A stretch of DNA of 64,000 nt. Source: Istiophorus platypterus. Lineage: Eukaryota > Chordata > Actinopteri > Istiophoriformes > Istiophoridae. The stretch is from the NCBI GenBank assembly GCA_016859345.1, contig CM029120.1:20979001-21043000 (forward strand). Reading direction: 5' to 3'. A model generated the notes under the pieces. That model did no database searches and was not told the origin of the DNA. It saw only the letters and a program-made list of their open reading frames with translations. Below are positions 37,548 through 50,145 of the stretch, piece by piece (positions within the stretch are counted from its first letter, which is position 1; each line of letters begins with the position of its first letter). Made by a program: the position numbers and the translations under genes.

Positions 37548-37830
37548 TTAAAGGTGCACTAATCCATATAGTTTATATTTTCAATGGATCAAATAACAGT
37601 GCAATTTGAAAACAGTTGCCTCCAGTGTTGAACCCAGCCTTTTAGTATATTTTGGATTATTCATTTGGTTTTCTGGCTCACAAACTCTGATCTCATCAAC
37701 CACCTTTCTGTCAGGAGCAAGCAGTTCCCATCAGGGAGAAACTCCAACCTGTCAAGCTGCAAAATAAGTGACAAGCTGGTTAACATAGTGGAGCATTTTG
37801 CAGGTTAACAGCAATATATTTCCCTCAAGA
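37548..37830 (+). repeat. Old interspersed repeat, related to 58.7-59.2 kb copy
   Basis: TTTGGTTTTCTGGCTCACAA, CTTTCTGTCAGGAGC, TAACATAGTGGAGCATTTTG and ATATATTTCCCTCA occur in the same order and spacing as diverged versions at 58735-59060. The family is one I recall as abundant in percomorph genomes. No coding is seen and the class is unknown. Confidence 0.55.
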
Positions 37831-40061
37831 ATCAGTATAAGCAAAACAGCACTAAAAAAAAGAGTTATTAATGGTCTTGTATTCTTTGGGTGGATAGCAA
37901 CATGACTGTAAATTAATGCTGATGATGCTTTCCTTGTCCTGGCTGCATAAATAGGACACTATTTGCTTACATATTTTCTATAACAAATCAAATAACTTAA
38001 TGTGGTAGACACTGTCTTAAGCCCTGAACCCAGCAACTTTTTTCAGAGCGCTCTGCCTTTTTTGTGCTGTCACTCCGTGTGCTTCAGGTTGAAATTCTCT
38101 GAACTTAACACACAATTACTTATAAAAAGCAAAGAGGCAATGCTAGACTATCATACAACGATGGTGGTGATGGTGGTGACTTTTGTGGTGAAACCAAACC
38201 CACAAACAGTACCGGGATGAAGTGCTCCCATATGCCTTGCCAGCCTTATATCTTTTTTGTCTGGGCCACAGATATTACAGGGCCAATCCCAATATACATC
38301 CCTAAATGTTGTGTGTCAACAAGAGATTGCCAGGCAAAGAGCATAAACTTAGGGAAGTTACTTCTTCCAGTTTGTATTTGATGCACCAGACAGAATAGTG
38401 GTATACATTTTCTAATTTTGCTGCTTTTGCACACTTACATAAAGAAACGTTTTCATCGAAAAATATAATTTCAATTTGTAAAACAATAAACTAAAAAGAT
38501 GCCATTTATCTTCAACAAAACAGTTTATTAACTAATTAGACTACCTTCAACTGTATACATTTTTTTTTACCTGCTAACACATCACTCTGAAATTCTTAAA
38601 GATGTTCATCGTTGTGCATTTTCTTTTCATGAATGAATACATTTGTGCTGTCATTTTGAACTTTTATCTTTAATTTCACCGATTTTGCCATTTTTGTCAG
38701 AGATAAAAGTTTGAGTGTACTTTCCACTGCTCATAAAAATAATTTGAGTACATGTAGACAAAGTAGAGAAGAGGACGATGAAAAAAGGGTAATAGTGGTG
38801 TATGATATTACTGATTAAATCAGTTCAGATTTTTAATAGAAATTCAAACCATCTTAAAACACTGTTGAAGTGAAAGTGGCTTTGAAAATTAAATTGATAC
38901 TAGCTGCCTTACACAGTGTGATTAACCTGACATTTGCTATGGTGTTTACTAATTTGTTATGGTCCTAACCTATTGCCAGGGATACAATTCAGTGATACAA
39001 TTTTTTAACAGTTTATAAAGAAGACAAAATAAAAAAAGAACTGACTTTGCCCTTCATTAGAAGTTCAACTGTCCAGAGCACTGATGAATATTTGAGAATA
39101 ATATTAAATGTACACCAGCCTGATTGTAGGTCATTTATAGAGAGAAAACTGTTGGCAGGATTAAAGTAGTTTTACAAGTTCAGTTTGATTAAGTTGCCCT
39201 TGTCTTTAATTTTCTTTCTATTCATACTGTATCCGGATTATTTTGTGAAAAACAACATTATTCTCATTCTGCTGAACCTTGTAACAGTGCACACTAAATT
39301 ATTTTGAGAAAACACTTGACCAACCTGGTTCAAGTATTAATTTTGTCATGGGAGACTATGACAAAAAATATTTGTAGCAAAACATTTTCCACAACCTAAA
39401 TAAAAAAAAAAAAAAACTAAAAAGCTACCTGTGAAACCAGAGTTAAAATGAGATGGATTAGCATTTTCATCAAGAGATAAAAAACAACCAATCATGTAAA
39501 AGATGGTGGATTAGACTAATCAACTAATATAAGCTTCTTTCCTCCAACACAAATGAGTTGATTTAGCTGCTTGACCTGTTGCACTGATTAGCAGTATCTT
39601 GCTTTTGATTTTTAGACTAATATTTTATCTCTGCTTGTTTTATTAGCTAATGTCACTAGTTCTTGGGAGAGAAAAACAAAAAGATGAAAATTTATCTACA
39701 GTTACACTGAAAAGTATACAAAAGGCAGAAAGGAACACCTAAAAAAAACTGCAAAATCAGGAAACCCAGCACATAAACATCTATAACAAGATACGCTGAA
39801 GATAATACAACATAAAGAACTGTAGACATTAACATTACTGTCACTTAGCTACCTTTTGTCATTATAGGATATAGGTAGGAATGAGGGCAGGAGTAATGTC
39901 AACCGACAAAACCCTTCTCTAGCTGTTCGGCAGAGGAATAATACTGTGTAAAGGTTATTAAACATTGCAGCTGCTCATCTTAAGCTAAACCGTGAAACCC
40001 TGACCTTGATTTAGTCTTTTGATTTTCTAAAGCAACATAATCAATATCATTATATGCTGTA

Positions 40062-40062
40062 A

Positions 40063-40110
<48 letters not shown>
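40062..40110. repeat. Compound (AT)n(AG)n microsatellite
   Basis: AT run at 40062-40088 switching directly to an AG run at 40089-40109. Confidence 0.97.
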
Positions 40111-41154
40111 TATGAATTACAGATATAATTTACAGACAAGTAGATACTAATTATCTTTTGTTTTTGCTTGTTTTTTATATCTTTCCATTAACTCCTTGTT
40201 TTAAGAAATCAGAATCAGACCTACAGCAGTTTGTGAATCTGCAAGATGAAAAAATGATGTTAATGCAATCCCACACAGGATGTGGGCAGACATGGAGCAG
40301 TGATCTCAAGGTGACCCTACCAGGCTCCCATAAATGTTTTATCAAGGCCTGCACAGAGCTGAGGTCTCTGTCACAAAGGATCATCTGTGTGGGTCACGCA
40401 TAGCTCTCACAGAAGGAAAGTATTGCTTGGCACACGTCATTATGCACATGCTAATGTCTACATGTTATTCTAGATACCAAACTAACGTCATGAGGAGAAT
40501 CATGAATTAGAAATATTAAGGATTTCAATGTGTGAGTTTAATGGGTTGTGTCAATGAAAATAAGTGAAATATTTTATTGCTCATGTGAGCTTTTCGGTTG
40601 GCAGATTCCATTATGTGCCTCAGTTCTCCCATAAAGTCTTCTCTTACCATAAAGCAGAGTCCACTGCAAAGGATTTCATCAGCTCTCTGCATCAAACCAG
40701 AAAACAATTGCCTTTGGCATTTTTAAGTGATGCATGACTTCTTCTGTTTTTTCTCTCTCTTTTTAATCTCTGAAAATTGCAGGCTGTCAATCAGAATTAA
40801 GTCCTGCTCTGACATGTAAAAAAAAGTCACATTTGCTAGAAAAATGAAGTATAAAAACATGGAGTTCACTGAGGAGTTATAACAGAATTAAAATCAACAA
40901 AAATGCTATGGTTTCTCCTTCTTCTTCATTTGTTTGTGTGGATGTTTGTTAGTCTGTTCCAAAAACAGTGAAAATTAATTACAATCTCACTGTGTGTAGC
41001 ATATTTCTTTATATCTTACTGGCTGGATGTGAATTTTATTAACTTGCTTGCTTGTTTTCAACAGTTCATTTACTTTTGAATAAGCTGCTTAGTCTCTATA
41101 TCTTCACACTTAGGGCAAACAATATATTTTTACTTACTAATTTTTTTAAATTTT

Positions 41155-41235
41155 ATTGTTATTATTTTTATTATTATTGTAGTTGTTGTTGTTGTTGTTG
41201 TTGTTGTTATTGTTGTTGTTGTTGTTGTTTTTTCC
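41155..41235. repeat. (TTA)n/(TTG)n trinucleotide repeat
   Basis: A TTA/TTG run of about 80 bases with a few interruptions. It creates a false poly-Cys/Tyr reading frame on the plus strand. Confidence 0.97.
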
Positions 41236-43020
41236 CACTAAAATAAAAAGTAAGTATGACATTTGACTTAACTTCAACTAAAAGTCAAATGAGTGTCTTT
41301 TTGACTGGCCAGCATGGTTTTACAGTTTGGCGTGCTCTTGACAACATGATTTTGTATTTTCATGTGGACAGATATTTTAAGAATGAAGAAGGAACAATTT
41401 TGATTTAAAATTCTCATGTACGAGTGGAGTAGGCCTTAGATGCATATCATATACTGTTATCGCAGCATCCCTGGTTTGATTCCAGCTGAGGACTTTTTGT
41501 TTCATGTCATTTCCCCTTCTCCCTGCCCTCGTTGACCCCATTTAGTCACTTTAAGCATCTTGGGCAGATCCCAATATCTATCTGATCTCAAATATGCTAC
41601 TTATAAAGGAATCTGACAAAGCATATGAAAGCTTTACTTCTCCCAAGTGTAACTATGTCAGTAAGCAATCTTTGGAAGGCAGCTGTGGTTACACTGAAAC
41701 TAAATTGAAAGTTATACAGAGACTAAATCGAATCTGGATCTAATCAGGGTACAAGGAATGTGTAAAAAGAACCATTTCCATTTCCATTTCATTCTACTGT
41801 CCTGTCTTTGAAATGAGGGCATAAAATTCCGAATTTTTTTTCAAGTGCTATGAATAAAAATATGACATTTATTGAGATCACATATCAATATATCCATCTT
41901 CATGATAACTGAGCAAACTCCTTCCACTGATGATGACTGAGAGATACAGAAGAAGGCTCTGGAAATGACCTTGAGTTTGTCAAACTGTTATTTCCAAGGT
42001 CGAGAATGAGCCTTCCTCCATAAAAGTATGATACCTTATAACAGAGGTAGCCAGATCAGTCTCTGCTCTTTCCTAATTAAGCACTGAAACCAGTCCAGCA
42101 CAGCATGTTACTGATTTTGGAAAGAACAAAAAGCAGTTGGGAGTTGTTGAAATATCAAACCACTGCTATGAGCCGTACTGACACACTGACAGTATTCACT
42201 TCCAAGAAAGCGTCATGGGGAAATGTTCGGAGCTTACAGCAGCACACAAGTCTGAGAATTAGTATGAGTATCACATAACAATCATGCAGTAATTACAGAT
42301 CGATGAGTATATTTTGTTCTTACCAGTGGATTATAGAGCTCAACTACTGCAATGTCTCACTGTTGCTGGATGGATGAGCAACTTGCAAAAAATACTACTC
42401 AGCCAAAAAAATGAAAGTAAAATGTTACACCGACCCCACACCAAGTTAAATTGAGACATGAAGGAAAATAATTGATTTGTAAATATATTAATGTAAAAAA
42501 AAATGTTCATCAAATGTCATATTCTACCAAAGCTCATATTTCAGGAGCAGCCAACCTCCCACAGTGCTAGGATCTGCTTCACCACAGGCATTCAATTGAT
42601 TTGTTTGTTTGGGGCTTGGCTGGACTGGCTTTTCTTCTCAGTTTCAAAAATATTTTTTTTTATAATAAGAAAAATTACTTTTGGAAAGATCCAAGTCACA
42701 ACACATGGTGAAAGAAAACCATCTCAGTTTATTTTATGTATTTTCCCTGTGCTTTGACTGTCCCTATAAATGCAATACGGTTTTTCAGTCCAATCTGATA
42801 ACATTGTCTTTACCAAAAGACCAACCTGTGTTGCCTATAAATAACCAGATAAAAATAAGCAGACAGTAGTGTCTTTGTTAGACTGAGACTGTGCATAAGT
42901 TCGGGATAAAGAACCAGTCAGATCTGTAGCATTTTGAAATGCCACATTGTTTTGATACATCTCCTGAAAAGAAAATAAAAACAACTGCATGACAGCCCAG
43001 ATAGGTCCAGCAACACTTAC

Positions 43021-43069
43021 CTTTTCAAAGGCTGACGGGAGGACATTTTGAAGTGGATTCTGCTCCATT
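43021..43069 (-). CDS. Candidate 49-nt internal exon (weak)
   Basis: On the minus strand a long pyrimidine tract (about 43105-43080) leads to an acceptor reading CCAACTGCCAG. Then come 49 bases encoding MEQNPLQNVLPSAFEK in one frame, and an excellent donor GTAAGTG at 43020-43014. No family is recognised and no neighbouring exon was identified. Chance pairs of splice-like sites are common in vertebrate DNA, so this is only a candidate. Confidence 0.2.
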
Positions 43070-44611
43070 CTGGCAGTTGGAACAGGGGAAATAAAGAAAA
43101 AGCAAGATAGTCGGAATACTTCATTTATCACCTGCAGGCAGGGCCTTATCTTAATACTGCCTTTTGGCCTTATTTGTGGTTCACTTCAATCCAAGACCTA
43201 AGCAAGTGCTTATCCACAGTGGGGATATCATGCATTGCCATCTGCAGCTTTTTCCAGCTGGATGTAATTCAAGAATTCTGAATGCTGTCACAATGTAGGA
43301 ACACTTTACAAAAAGAAAGAAGAAATCCAATCATTTTGCCTATGAATTGAGTCACAATAGTATCAGAACCCATTAGTCTTTGTTGTAATGAAGTCTGTGA
43401 CACATCATTTTTATTCTGGGGAGTTATAAATGATCATAACCTGTCCAAATATAGGAGAAAAGATTTGAGAAGAGAAGGTAGAGAAACCCAAGGTGACTGT
43501 TTTTCCATTGTACTTTTTAGTGATTAGATTAGGTGAGTCTGAGGCATTATATCAAAATATTAATTAATGAAATTAATAGAACACTTAGTATAATAACATC
43601 CTAACAGAATGATGAGTTTTATTTTGCTTTTGAAATTTCCATTTCTAAGGAAAGGATAAGACTCAGTGATTACCTGCCTATTGGCCATATGGAAGCTATG
43701 ATTTGTTCTAATCTGGTTTAATCCGGATTACAGTGTTAACGTTAACATTTAATACCAGTTCGTCTGTAATGCTTTTGCCATAAATAAGTCAATTAACAGA
43801 GTAGCCCCGACTACAGATTAAAGAAAAGATTTTTCATGCACTACTCATCTTTTTTGTGGAAGTAAACTAGGCACATAAGAACAGTTCTCGCCCATAATTT
43901 ATACAGGTATTGACAGAAAACTCCTTCACTCGAGTCACTGGGTTAAACACTGAATTGACAGCGAGCTGTCTGTTTACCGACTAAGGTCGAGGATACACTT
44001 GTATCCAGTGAACTCAAAGTAGGTGGCCATTTAAAGGTAAATTTTAGTTCAGAGATAAAATATATTAGTGCAGAGCCACATTCATAAACTAGAGTGAGAT
44101 TTTTTGTTTTCAATTGGTTGATAACTAAGCTATCAAGGATAGTAATGATGCCTGGTATAGTATTTCACATTATGCTCCTTTAGCCTCTAATCCTCTGAGT
44201 AGACAGACAAATGCACAACGATTGATTGACAGCTTAGTGAGCAAGAAATCTGAGATGCACTGCAATCAAACTTGTGCCAGTAGCTGTAGCTTACAAGCTA
44301 ATGTTGGATGTTGTTTTGCTAATGGTAGTGTTTAAGAATAAGAACCACACTCTTTAGCATCTAAAATGATCAAACAGCTAGTTATCTACAATTTCCGGCT
44401 GAATACTGACATTAGCCATGCTTTTTCATCTTTGTCAGATTTTAAAGAGAGATTTGTTTGGTAGGTCTTTCAGCAAGTCCATGTGCAACAAATGTGTCCA
44501 TGACGGAGATAAGATGGAGAGAGCAATAAAGTTAAGACTCTAGTTAGTCAGTGTCAGTTTTATGTTAGATATAGTCCATTTATATACTAACAATGGATTA
44601 AATACCTATGT

Positions 44612-44699
44612 GAAAGATGCATAGAGCATTACTCATCGTAATGAATCCACTGGGAATTATCTCCTGACTCTGCAGAGCTGAATGCTCTATGCATCTTTC
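44612..44699. repeat. Perfect 19-bp inverted repeat, 50-bp spacer
   Basis: GAAAGATGCATAGAGCATT at 44612-44630 has its exact reverse complement at 44681-44699. Pairing stops sharply at both ends. The spacer is unique sequence. It could be the termini of a tiny MITE, or a foldback of other origin. Confidence 0.92.
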
Positions 44700-44899
44700 C
44701 AATCACTGTTTTGGTCTGCTGGGTTGCAACATGACTTTTTTAGTTCCCTCTCAATAACGACATAGCCTGTGTGTAGCTGCAACAGGTAGCTTTTTTCAGT
44801 GGAAAAGCTCTGATAATGCCATTGTAAATAACCTACCCAGCAGACAGACAAAGTTAGTGACTATCTGGTGAATACAGTGAAGCCTTTCCATCAGGAGTT

Positions 44900-44913
44900 G
44901 GGGGGGGGGGGGG
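44900..44913. repeat. Poly-G tract (14 G)
   Basis: Uninterrupted run of 14 G on the plus strand followed by CAAAAAA. Confidence 0.95.
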
Positions 44914-45038
44914 CAAAAAAGAGCTAAAAGCAGAATGAATAATGCATTTTCATCAGGTGGAAACAAACGTGACTCCAAATTGATGCTAATGTTTTTCCAT
45001 GTCTCGTATATGTGTAAAAAGATAACTGGCTAACATGA

Positions 45039-45812
45039 CATCCTATCTTAAGAGCTCATAGTACCTTACTATCCCAGTAGAACACTTCTATCCCAGAATG
45101 CAGGTCTACTAGTGGTTCCTAGAGTCTCCACAAGCAGAATGGAGGCAGAGCTTTCAGTTATCAGGCTCCTCTGCTGTGGAACCACAGCAGAACCTTCCCT
45201 CTCCCCATACGCATTAACACCTCAGAAATGCTTGTTACTGACTGCCCTTCCTCTCTCCCATAGTCTTGTGCTTCCTCATCTCTCTCCTGTCTCTCCTCTT
45301 CCTCCTGTCGCTTTCTGCAGGTATTTTCTGATGCTCCTGAGTCTGGATCCATGGCTGCAGATCCATCTACTGCCCCATGAGCCTGATCAACACCCACTGC
45401 TTCAATTATTATGATTGCTACTGTTACCATTTCCTTTAGTCCTATAAGTAATATTATCAGCCCTGTTAGTATAATTATAGCATATATAGCTATTAGTCTC
45501 ATTATTGTGCTATGCTCTCTCTCCTCCCTCCTGCCTCCTCCCCTCGTCTCTCACTCTCTCCCTCTCTCTCCAGCCGGTCGAGTTAGACAATTTTCCACCA
45601 TGAGACGTGATCTGTTCAACGTTTCTACCTTTTAAAGGGAGTTTTTCGTTGCCACTGTCGTCAGGTGCTGCTCATGGCGGAAATGTTGGGTCTCTGTACA
45701 TAATAACTATAAAGAGTCTGATCTAGACCTGCTCTATATGAAAAGTGCCCTGAGATAACGTTTGTTATGATATGGTGCTATATAAATATAAATTGAATTG
45801 AATTTAATTGAA
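45039..45812 (+). mobile_element. L2/Rex1-type LINE copy 2, 5'-truncated
   Basis: Starts at CATCCTATCTTAAGAGCTCA inside the C-terminal RT-domain coding, runs through the 3' UTR and ends with the (TTGAA)-type tail near 45785-45812. Compared with copy 3 (60473-61829, reversed) it lacks about 200 bases between the segment around GGAACCACAG (45178-45190) and CATTAACACCTC (45210). It is therefore both 5'-truncated and internally deleted. Its open frames are chance frames in the 3' UTR. Confidence 0.85.
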
Positions 45813-45910
45813 TGATCACTATAGTAACTTTATAAGGTGGTACTATGCCTCTGCTGTCCTAGAGCTTGTTGCTCTGCCCCCATATATCCAAAAAGTATTT
45901 TAAAAAATAT

Positions 45911-46520
45911 TTACATACACACTATTAGTCCAAAGTTTTAGAAGATCTCAATTTTTCCAGTCATTACTGAAATCTACATAGTGCAATATTTCAGTTAACT
46001 TTTAAATTAAAGTGTGAAGCAAATGAAGATTAAAAAGAAAAGAGGTAGAAGGAATCATGGGATCTTAAATCCTACACGTAATAATATTTTTGACTCATTC
46101 AGTAGCTGAGCACACTCACAGCATTCCCTCTTCAATGAAATTTAAACACCATTTGGAAAGTTTGTCAACTGCTGTTGCAGAAGTTCCCAAGAATGTGTTG
46201 CACAATAAAGTGACTTTGTTTTGATTTTCTGTCCAGTTCATCCTAGATTAGCTCCATGGGGTTTAAGTCTGGAGACTACGCTGGGCATCCATCATCTAGC
46301 TCTTTTCTTCTAATGTTTTGGGTCATTAAGCCTTTACCACTCAGTCTGTCTACCATTGGTACTTGTCTTCTTCTAACCCTTCTGATGGCATTATATATTC
46401 TTTATGTACTACTCCTTGCGTGCGGTGTTGTCCTAATATCGCATAGGAGGATGTAGTAACATAGTCTGTTCCAACACTGCCTTTTCACAGACAGAAGGTT
46501 TGTAAGTAATCAAGAAAAGT
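45911..46520 (-). mobile_element. Tc1-like element, 3' half only
   Basis: The left end carries a terminal-repeat-like stretch (45912-45945) with CTAAAACTTTGGACTAATAG on the minus strand. Inside, the minus strand encodes recognisable Tc1 transposase C-terminal pieces. The 5' half and the right terminal repeat are not seen, so the element is truncated. The terminal sequence differs from the other three Tc1-like elements in this window, so it is a separate family. Confidence 0.65.
46140..46490 (-). pseudogene. Tc1-like transposase C-terminal pseudogene
   Basis: Minus-strand frames with many stops read EEDKYQW, then VVKA, then a segment that in a neighbouring frame gives 'SPDLNPMELIW' (about 46285-46245), followed by ATAVDKLSKW. 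The SPDLNP-E motif surrounds the last catalytic Glu of the DDE triad. No first or second Asp block is preserved. Confidence 0.6.
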
Positions 46521-46619
46521 TGGAGAACCTTGAGGAATTGTCTAGATTAACTTTCAAGGCTTCGTTTACTGCCATTGCTCCTGAATAGCTGTAATTTTCT
46601 TTAGCAAATTTTAATCACT

Positions 46620-49310
46620 GAAAATGGCCGGATTTCTATTAAACGTTCAATTTTTTTTTTTTTACTTTGTTTTCACCTTGGCCAGTTTACTGCTTATCAT
46701 TGAACTTTTAAGGGTTACTCACTGGATTTGAATTTCAAATTTCAATTAAAAAAAAAGTAAGATTTTTAATGTAATAATTTGACTATACAGTACATAATGA
46801 ATTTGCCTGTTGTTGGAGACCATTGCTTATCCTTGGTGCATAAACTGGAGGTAAATTTATAAAGAAACCTTCAGATTTTTCCCAAAAAAGAGAGCACAGG
46901 AAATATAATTTATGGATCCCAAGTTCATAGTATGGCAGAAACAAATTTGCAATTCAAGTGCATGTTGTTGGACTTAAATTGTGCAATAATTTAGACCCAG
47001 GTGATGACAAATTCTTGTATTAAGGTAAGTGAGTCTTAGCCATCAGTGATCAAGATTAGAAATAGTACTTTTTTGAGAATGGCACACATCAGCATTAAAC
47101 ATAAATTTGTTTTAGTCTAACATCAAATTCAAAAATCTAAATTAAGTCTGAGCTACTCTCAAAAACAGGGCTTGTATATGTGGCTGTATGTTGTCATCAT
47201 AAATTTGTATTTATTGTATTAAGCCAAGTACAATGTGAGCTTGAAATGTGACATGGACTATTGTGGGGCCGTCTGTTGCAAATATGAGTCATTGCGAAGA
47301 AACTCATTCACTTATATTGGATATAATTTTCTGTAAGTTATCGCAAGGATAATATGCAATAGACAAATTCTGTGTTTTTACTGTCAAATTGGTCTGCTTT
47401 AACAACTGACTTGTACACAAAAAGAGAAAACTCCATAGTCAAAGTAAACAGAATTATAACATTTTCCATAAGCCAATGATTGATCTAAACAGAATGGTCA
47501 GTGGGCTTTGTATATCATGCCTTACTTTTCCTGGCACTCTCAAAAGTGTGTTAAGTTTTCCTCAGAAGAAAGCTGAAGATGAGCACTTCACTGTCAGTAC
47601 TGTCAGAATTAATTCTGAAAATCATCATCCCATAACTCAAGGTTCTTTGAATTAATTGCAGTCTTCTTTACAATATAATCTTTATGGAAAACTAAAAAGC
47701 ACAAGTGAGGAAGTAAAAAAAAATAAATGTCTATCTCTCAAAGTTGACTTGATGAGGAATGAATCATTCCCATAATAATGATTCAAGGAATGTAATATTC
47801 TACAACATCAAATCTGAAAATTGACCTGCAAATGCTTGAAATAACATCTGCATTCTGGTGTTGTCATTTCTCCCCTTTGGATTCTCAAAAAGGCATGAAG
47901 TCAGTTTTCATTTCAGCTCCAACAGCACTAACAAAAGATGTTTTGACAAAAAGGGCAAATTAATACAGATTTTACTCAACCTCTCAGACTTCTTCAGAGT
48001 CTCAAAGCCACCAAACCACAATCCCCAGAGAACTATTGTCTTACCTTTTCAAATTGTGCCTGTCAGTGGCTGAAAATTTCTCTTTTCTTTTTTGCATGGG
48101 GAGACTGGCAGCATCGGAGAGGGTTGAGCAGTGTTGTGTGGGATGAGCTCTGTGAGGAATCCTGCAAGTTACAATGTCAGTCAAAGTAAAACTAGGAGCA
48201 CCAGCATGTCAAACAACCTCATGATAAGAATTTAAATCTATGAACAAGGATCTACAGGGAATCACTCCTGTTATCATTCCAGGTTGTAGACTGTGGAGCC
48301 CCAATACCAACTCAGGTAGAGGTCGTCCAACGAGTATATATACTCTTACATTTAACTTTTTTTACATTTACATTTACATGTCCATGCAGACGCTGAGCAC
48401 CAGCCATGGATGCATTTAAAGAGCTGGATACAGTGCCCCTGCTCACCTTTGTCGCCATTTTCTCCACGCAAATACACTACAGGAAAAAATCCGGGTGTCC
48501 TGTCAACAAAAACTGTTCTTAGGGCATCTGAACTGTGAAGATCAATTAATACTGTTCTTATTGTGAATTTTTAGACTGTGAAGGTTTTATATTAGTAAAA
48601 CATTCCCTCAGCAATAGGACATCATCATAATGTCCATGGACGGAGGCCAGAACGCACAGACGGATCCAGTGGGAGAAACTCTAACACAAACGGCTAAACA
48701 GACACGGAAGCCAGAAAACTTCTCTGACTGATGTTTCACCCAACTGAATGTGTGCCAGGCCTGAGTGTGGTAGGCTCCGCGGTTCTTATTATACATCTAT
48801 GGCACAACTCTTTTCAACTAACTATCTCGCTGAAGCTAAATTGTGTCATAAAACTATATTTAACTATATTTATATTTATATATTTGCCGGTGCAGAGTCA
48901 TATCGTATAAACACATGTAACAGCAGCTAAAGAATGTTAGCTAGCAAGCTAATGCTAACAAAGTAAGCTAATGCTGCTACCTAGAATTTGAGGACATAAC
49001 TTATCTTCATAACATTATCTTCATCCTCAGTTGCATAGGTTTTGTCTTCATCAGAGACACAATGGAAATAGTCCCTTGCCTTAGTATGTTTCCCTGGATA
49101 TTTTGTGGATAACTGTGACTTTTCCCACAAAAAACATTTAAGAAGTCATAGCTAGCTAACTTTGTTAGCTTTTGCTTGTCCAATAAAATGCATTGGGGTA
49201 TTTCATCAGGTTAGCTAGCCACAGTGCTCATGTCACACACATGACCTGGACCAATCACTGCTCTACTAAATGCTCTGTACAGGTATTGTAAAGGAAAGGA
49301 AATTGTGTGT
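46620..49310. other. Gene-free stretch, no clear feature
   Basis: AT-rich. At 48355-48395 a TTTACATTTACATTTACATG run followed by CAGACGC resembles the start of a common fish repeat, but too little is present to call. 48590-48790 is less AT-rich and unrecognised. Confidence 0.4.
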
Positions 49311-49319
49311 AGAGAAAGA

Positions 49320-50145
49320 TAAGCTCACCAAGTACTTTATAAGGAACAACTGTACACTTGCTTATTAATGCAATTATACATTCAGTAAATCCTTTGCCGT
49401 CAGTGCAGTGCATAAGATTATGAAGATACAGGTCAGGAGCTTCAGTTAATGTTCCCTTCAAACATCAGCACTGGGAAAAAAACGTGATCTCAGTGACTTT
49501 GATCGCGATCTGATTGTTGGTGCCAAACAGGCTGGTTCGAGTATTTCTGAAACTTCTGATCTCCTGGGATTTTCAGGCACAGCAATCTCTAGAGTTTATT
49601 CAGAATAGTTTCAAAAGCGAAATACAGTGAGACACAGTTCTGAGGAAGGGAACACCTGAAAGGCAACAGCCTCACCAAAACTGGGCAGTTGAAGAAAGCA
49701 AAAACGTAGCCTGGTCCGATTCATCTGGATTTCTGCTGAGGCAGCAGATGGTCGGGTCAGAACTTGGCATCAACGATAGGAATCTATGGACACAACCTGC
49801 CGCTGGTTCTAGTCGCTACAATTTACCCATTTTCTAATGGCAACTTCTAGCATGACATATACCATGTCACAAAGTAAAAATCATTCCAAACTGGCTTTGT
49901 GAACATTACAGTGAGTTCAGTGTACTTCAGTGGCCTCCCCAGTCCCCAGATCTGAATCCAGTATATTACATTTCAGAGATTGGCCGCATGAATGTGAAGC
50001 TGACAAATCTGCAGAAACTGTGATGCAATCATGTCAACGTGGAGCAGAATTTAAAAGGAACGAAGAACTGGGGCTCTTGTGAGAGCAAAGAAAGGCCCTG
50101 CACTGTATTAGTATGGTGTTCCTAATAAAGTGCTTGGTGAGTGTA
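49320..50145 (+). mobile_element. Tc1-like element, internally deleted
   Basis: Inverted termini are present. The left (49320-49350) begins TA and has CTCACC followed by ACTTTATAAGGAACA. The right (about 50115-50145) reads GGTGTTCCTAATAAAGTG and ends GGTGAGTGTA. This terminus is that of a widespread fish Tc1-like family. At about 0.83 kb it is clearly shorter than the usual 1.2-1.6 kb, so the middle of the transposase is deleted. Confidence 0.85.
49470..49990 (+). pseudogene. Tc1-like transposase pseudogene
   Basis: The plus strand encodes an N-terminal helix-turn-helix stretch, SDFDRDLIVGAKQAGSSISE (about 49488-49547), then LLGFSGTAISRVYSE. After a deletion come a WSDSSGFLL block (about 49707-49735), which holds the first catalytic Asp, and QWPPQSPDLNPVYY (about 49927-49970), where the position of the catalytic Glu is changed. 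The second catalytic block is absent. Confidence 0.75.

Larger units (their letters stand above)
37835..44600. other. Gene-free stretch with microsatellites and a candidate exon
   Basis: Apart from simple repeats at 38163, 40062 and 41155 and the candidate exon at 43021-43069, I recognise nothing. The frame at 40158-40403 is open and follows a pyrimidine-rich tract, but it has no domain. Confidence 0.4.

Noticed and set aside
40206..40310. Possible exon after a pyrimidine tract (ESDLQQFVNLQ...)
   Set aside because: Acceptor-like and a weak GTGACC donor-like site, but no recognised protein and no second exon; weaker than the 43021-43069 candidate.
41052..41246. Open frame with a Tyr/Cys-rich C-terminus
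   Set aside because: Entirely produced by the (TTA)n/(TTG)n repeat.
45161..45502. 113-codon minus-strand frame with Ile-rich and acidic parts
   Set aside because: Antisense of the LINE 3' UTR; the same sequence recurs at 60.7-61.0 kb as part of LINE copy 3.
48113..48155. Segment between a TTTTGCATG...GGCAG acceptor and a GTGAGG donor
   Set aside because: Too short and without recognised coding; chance splice-like pair.
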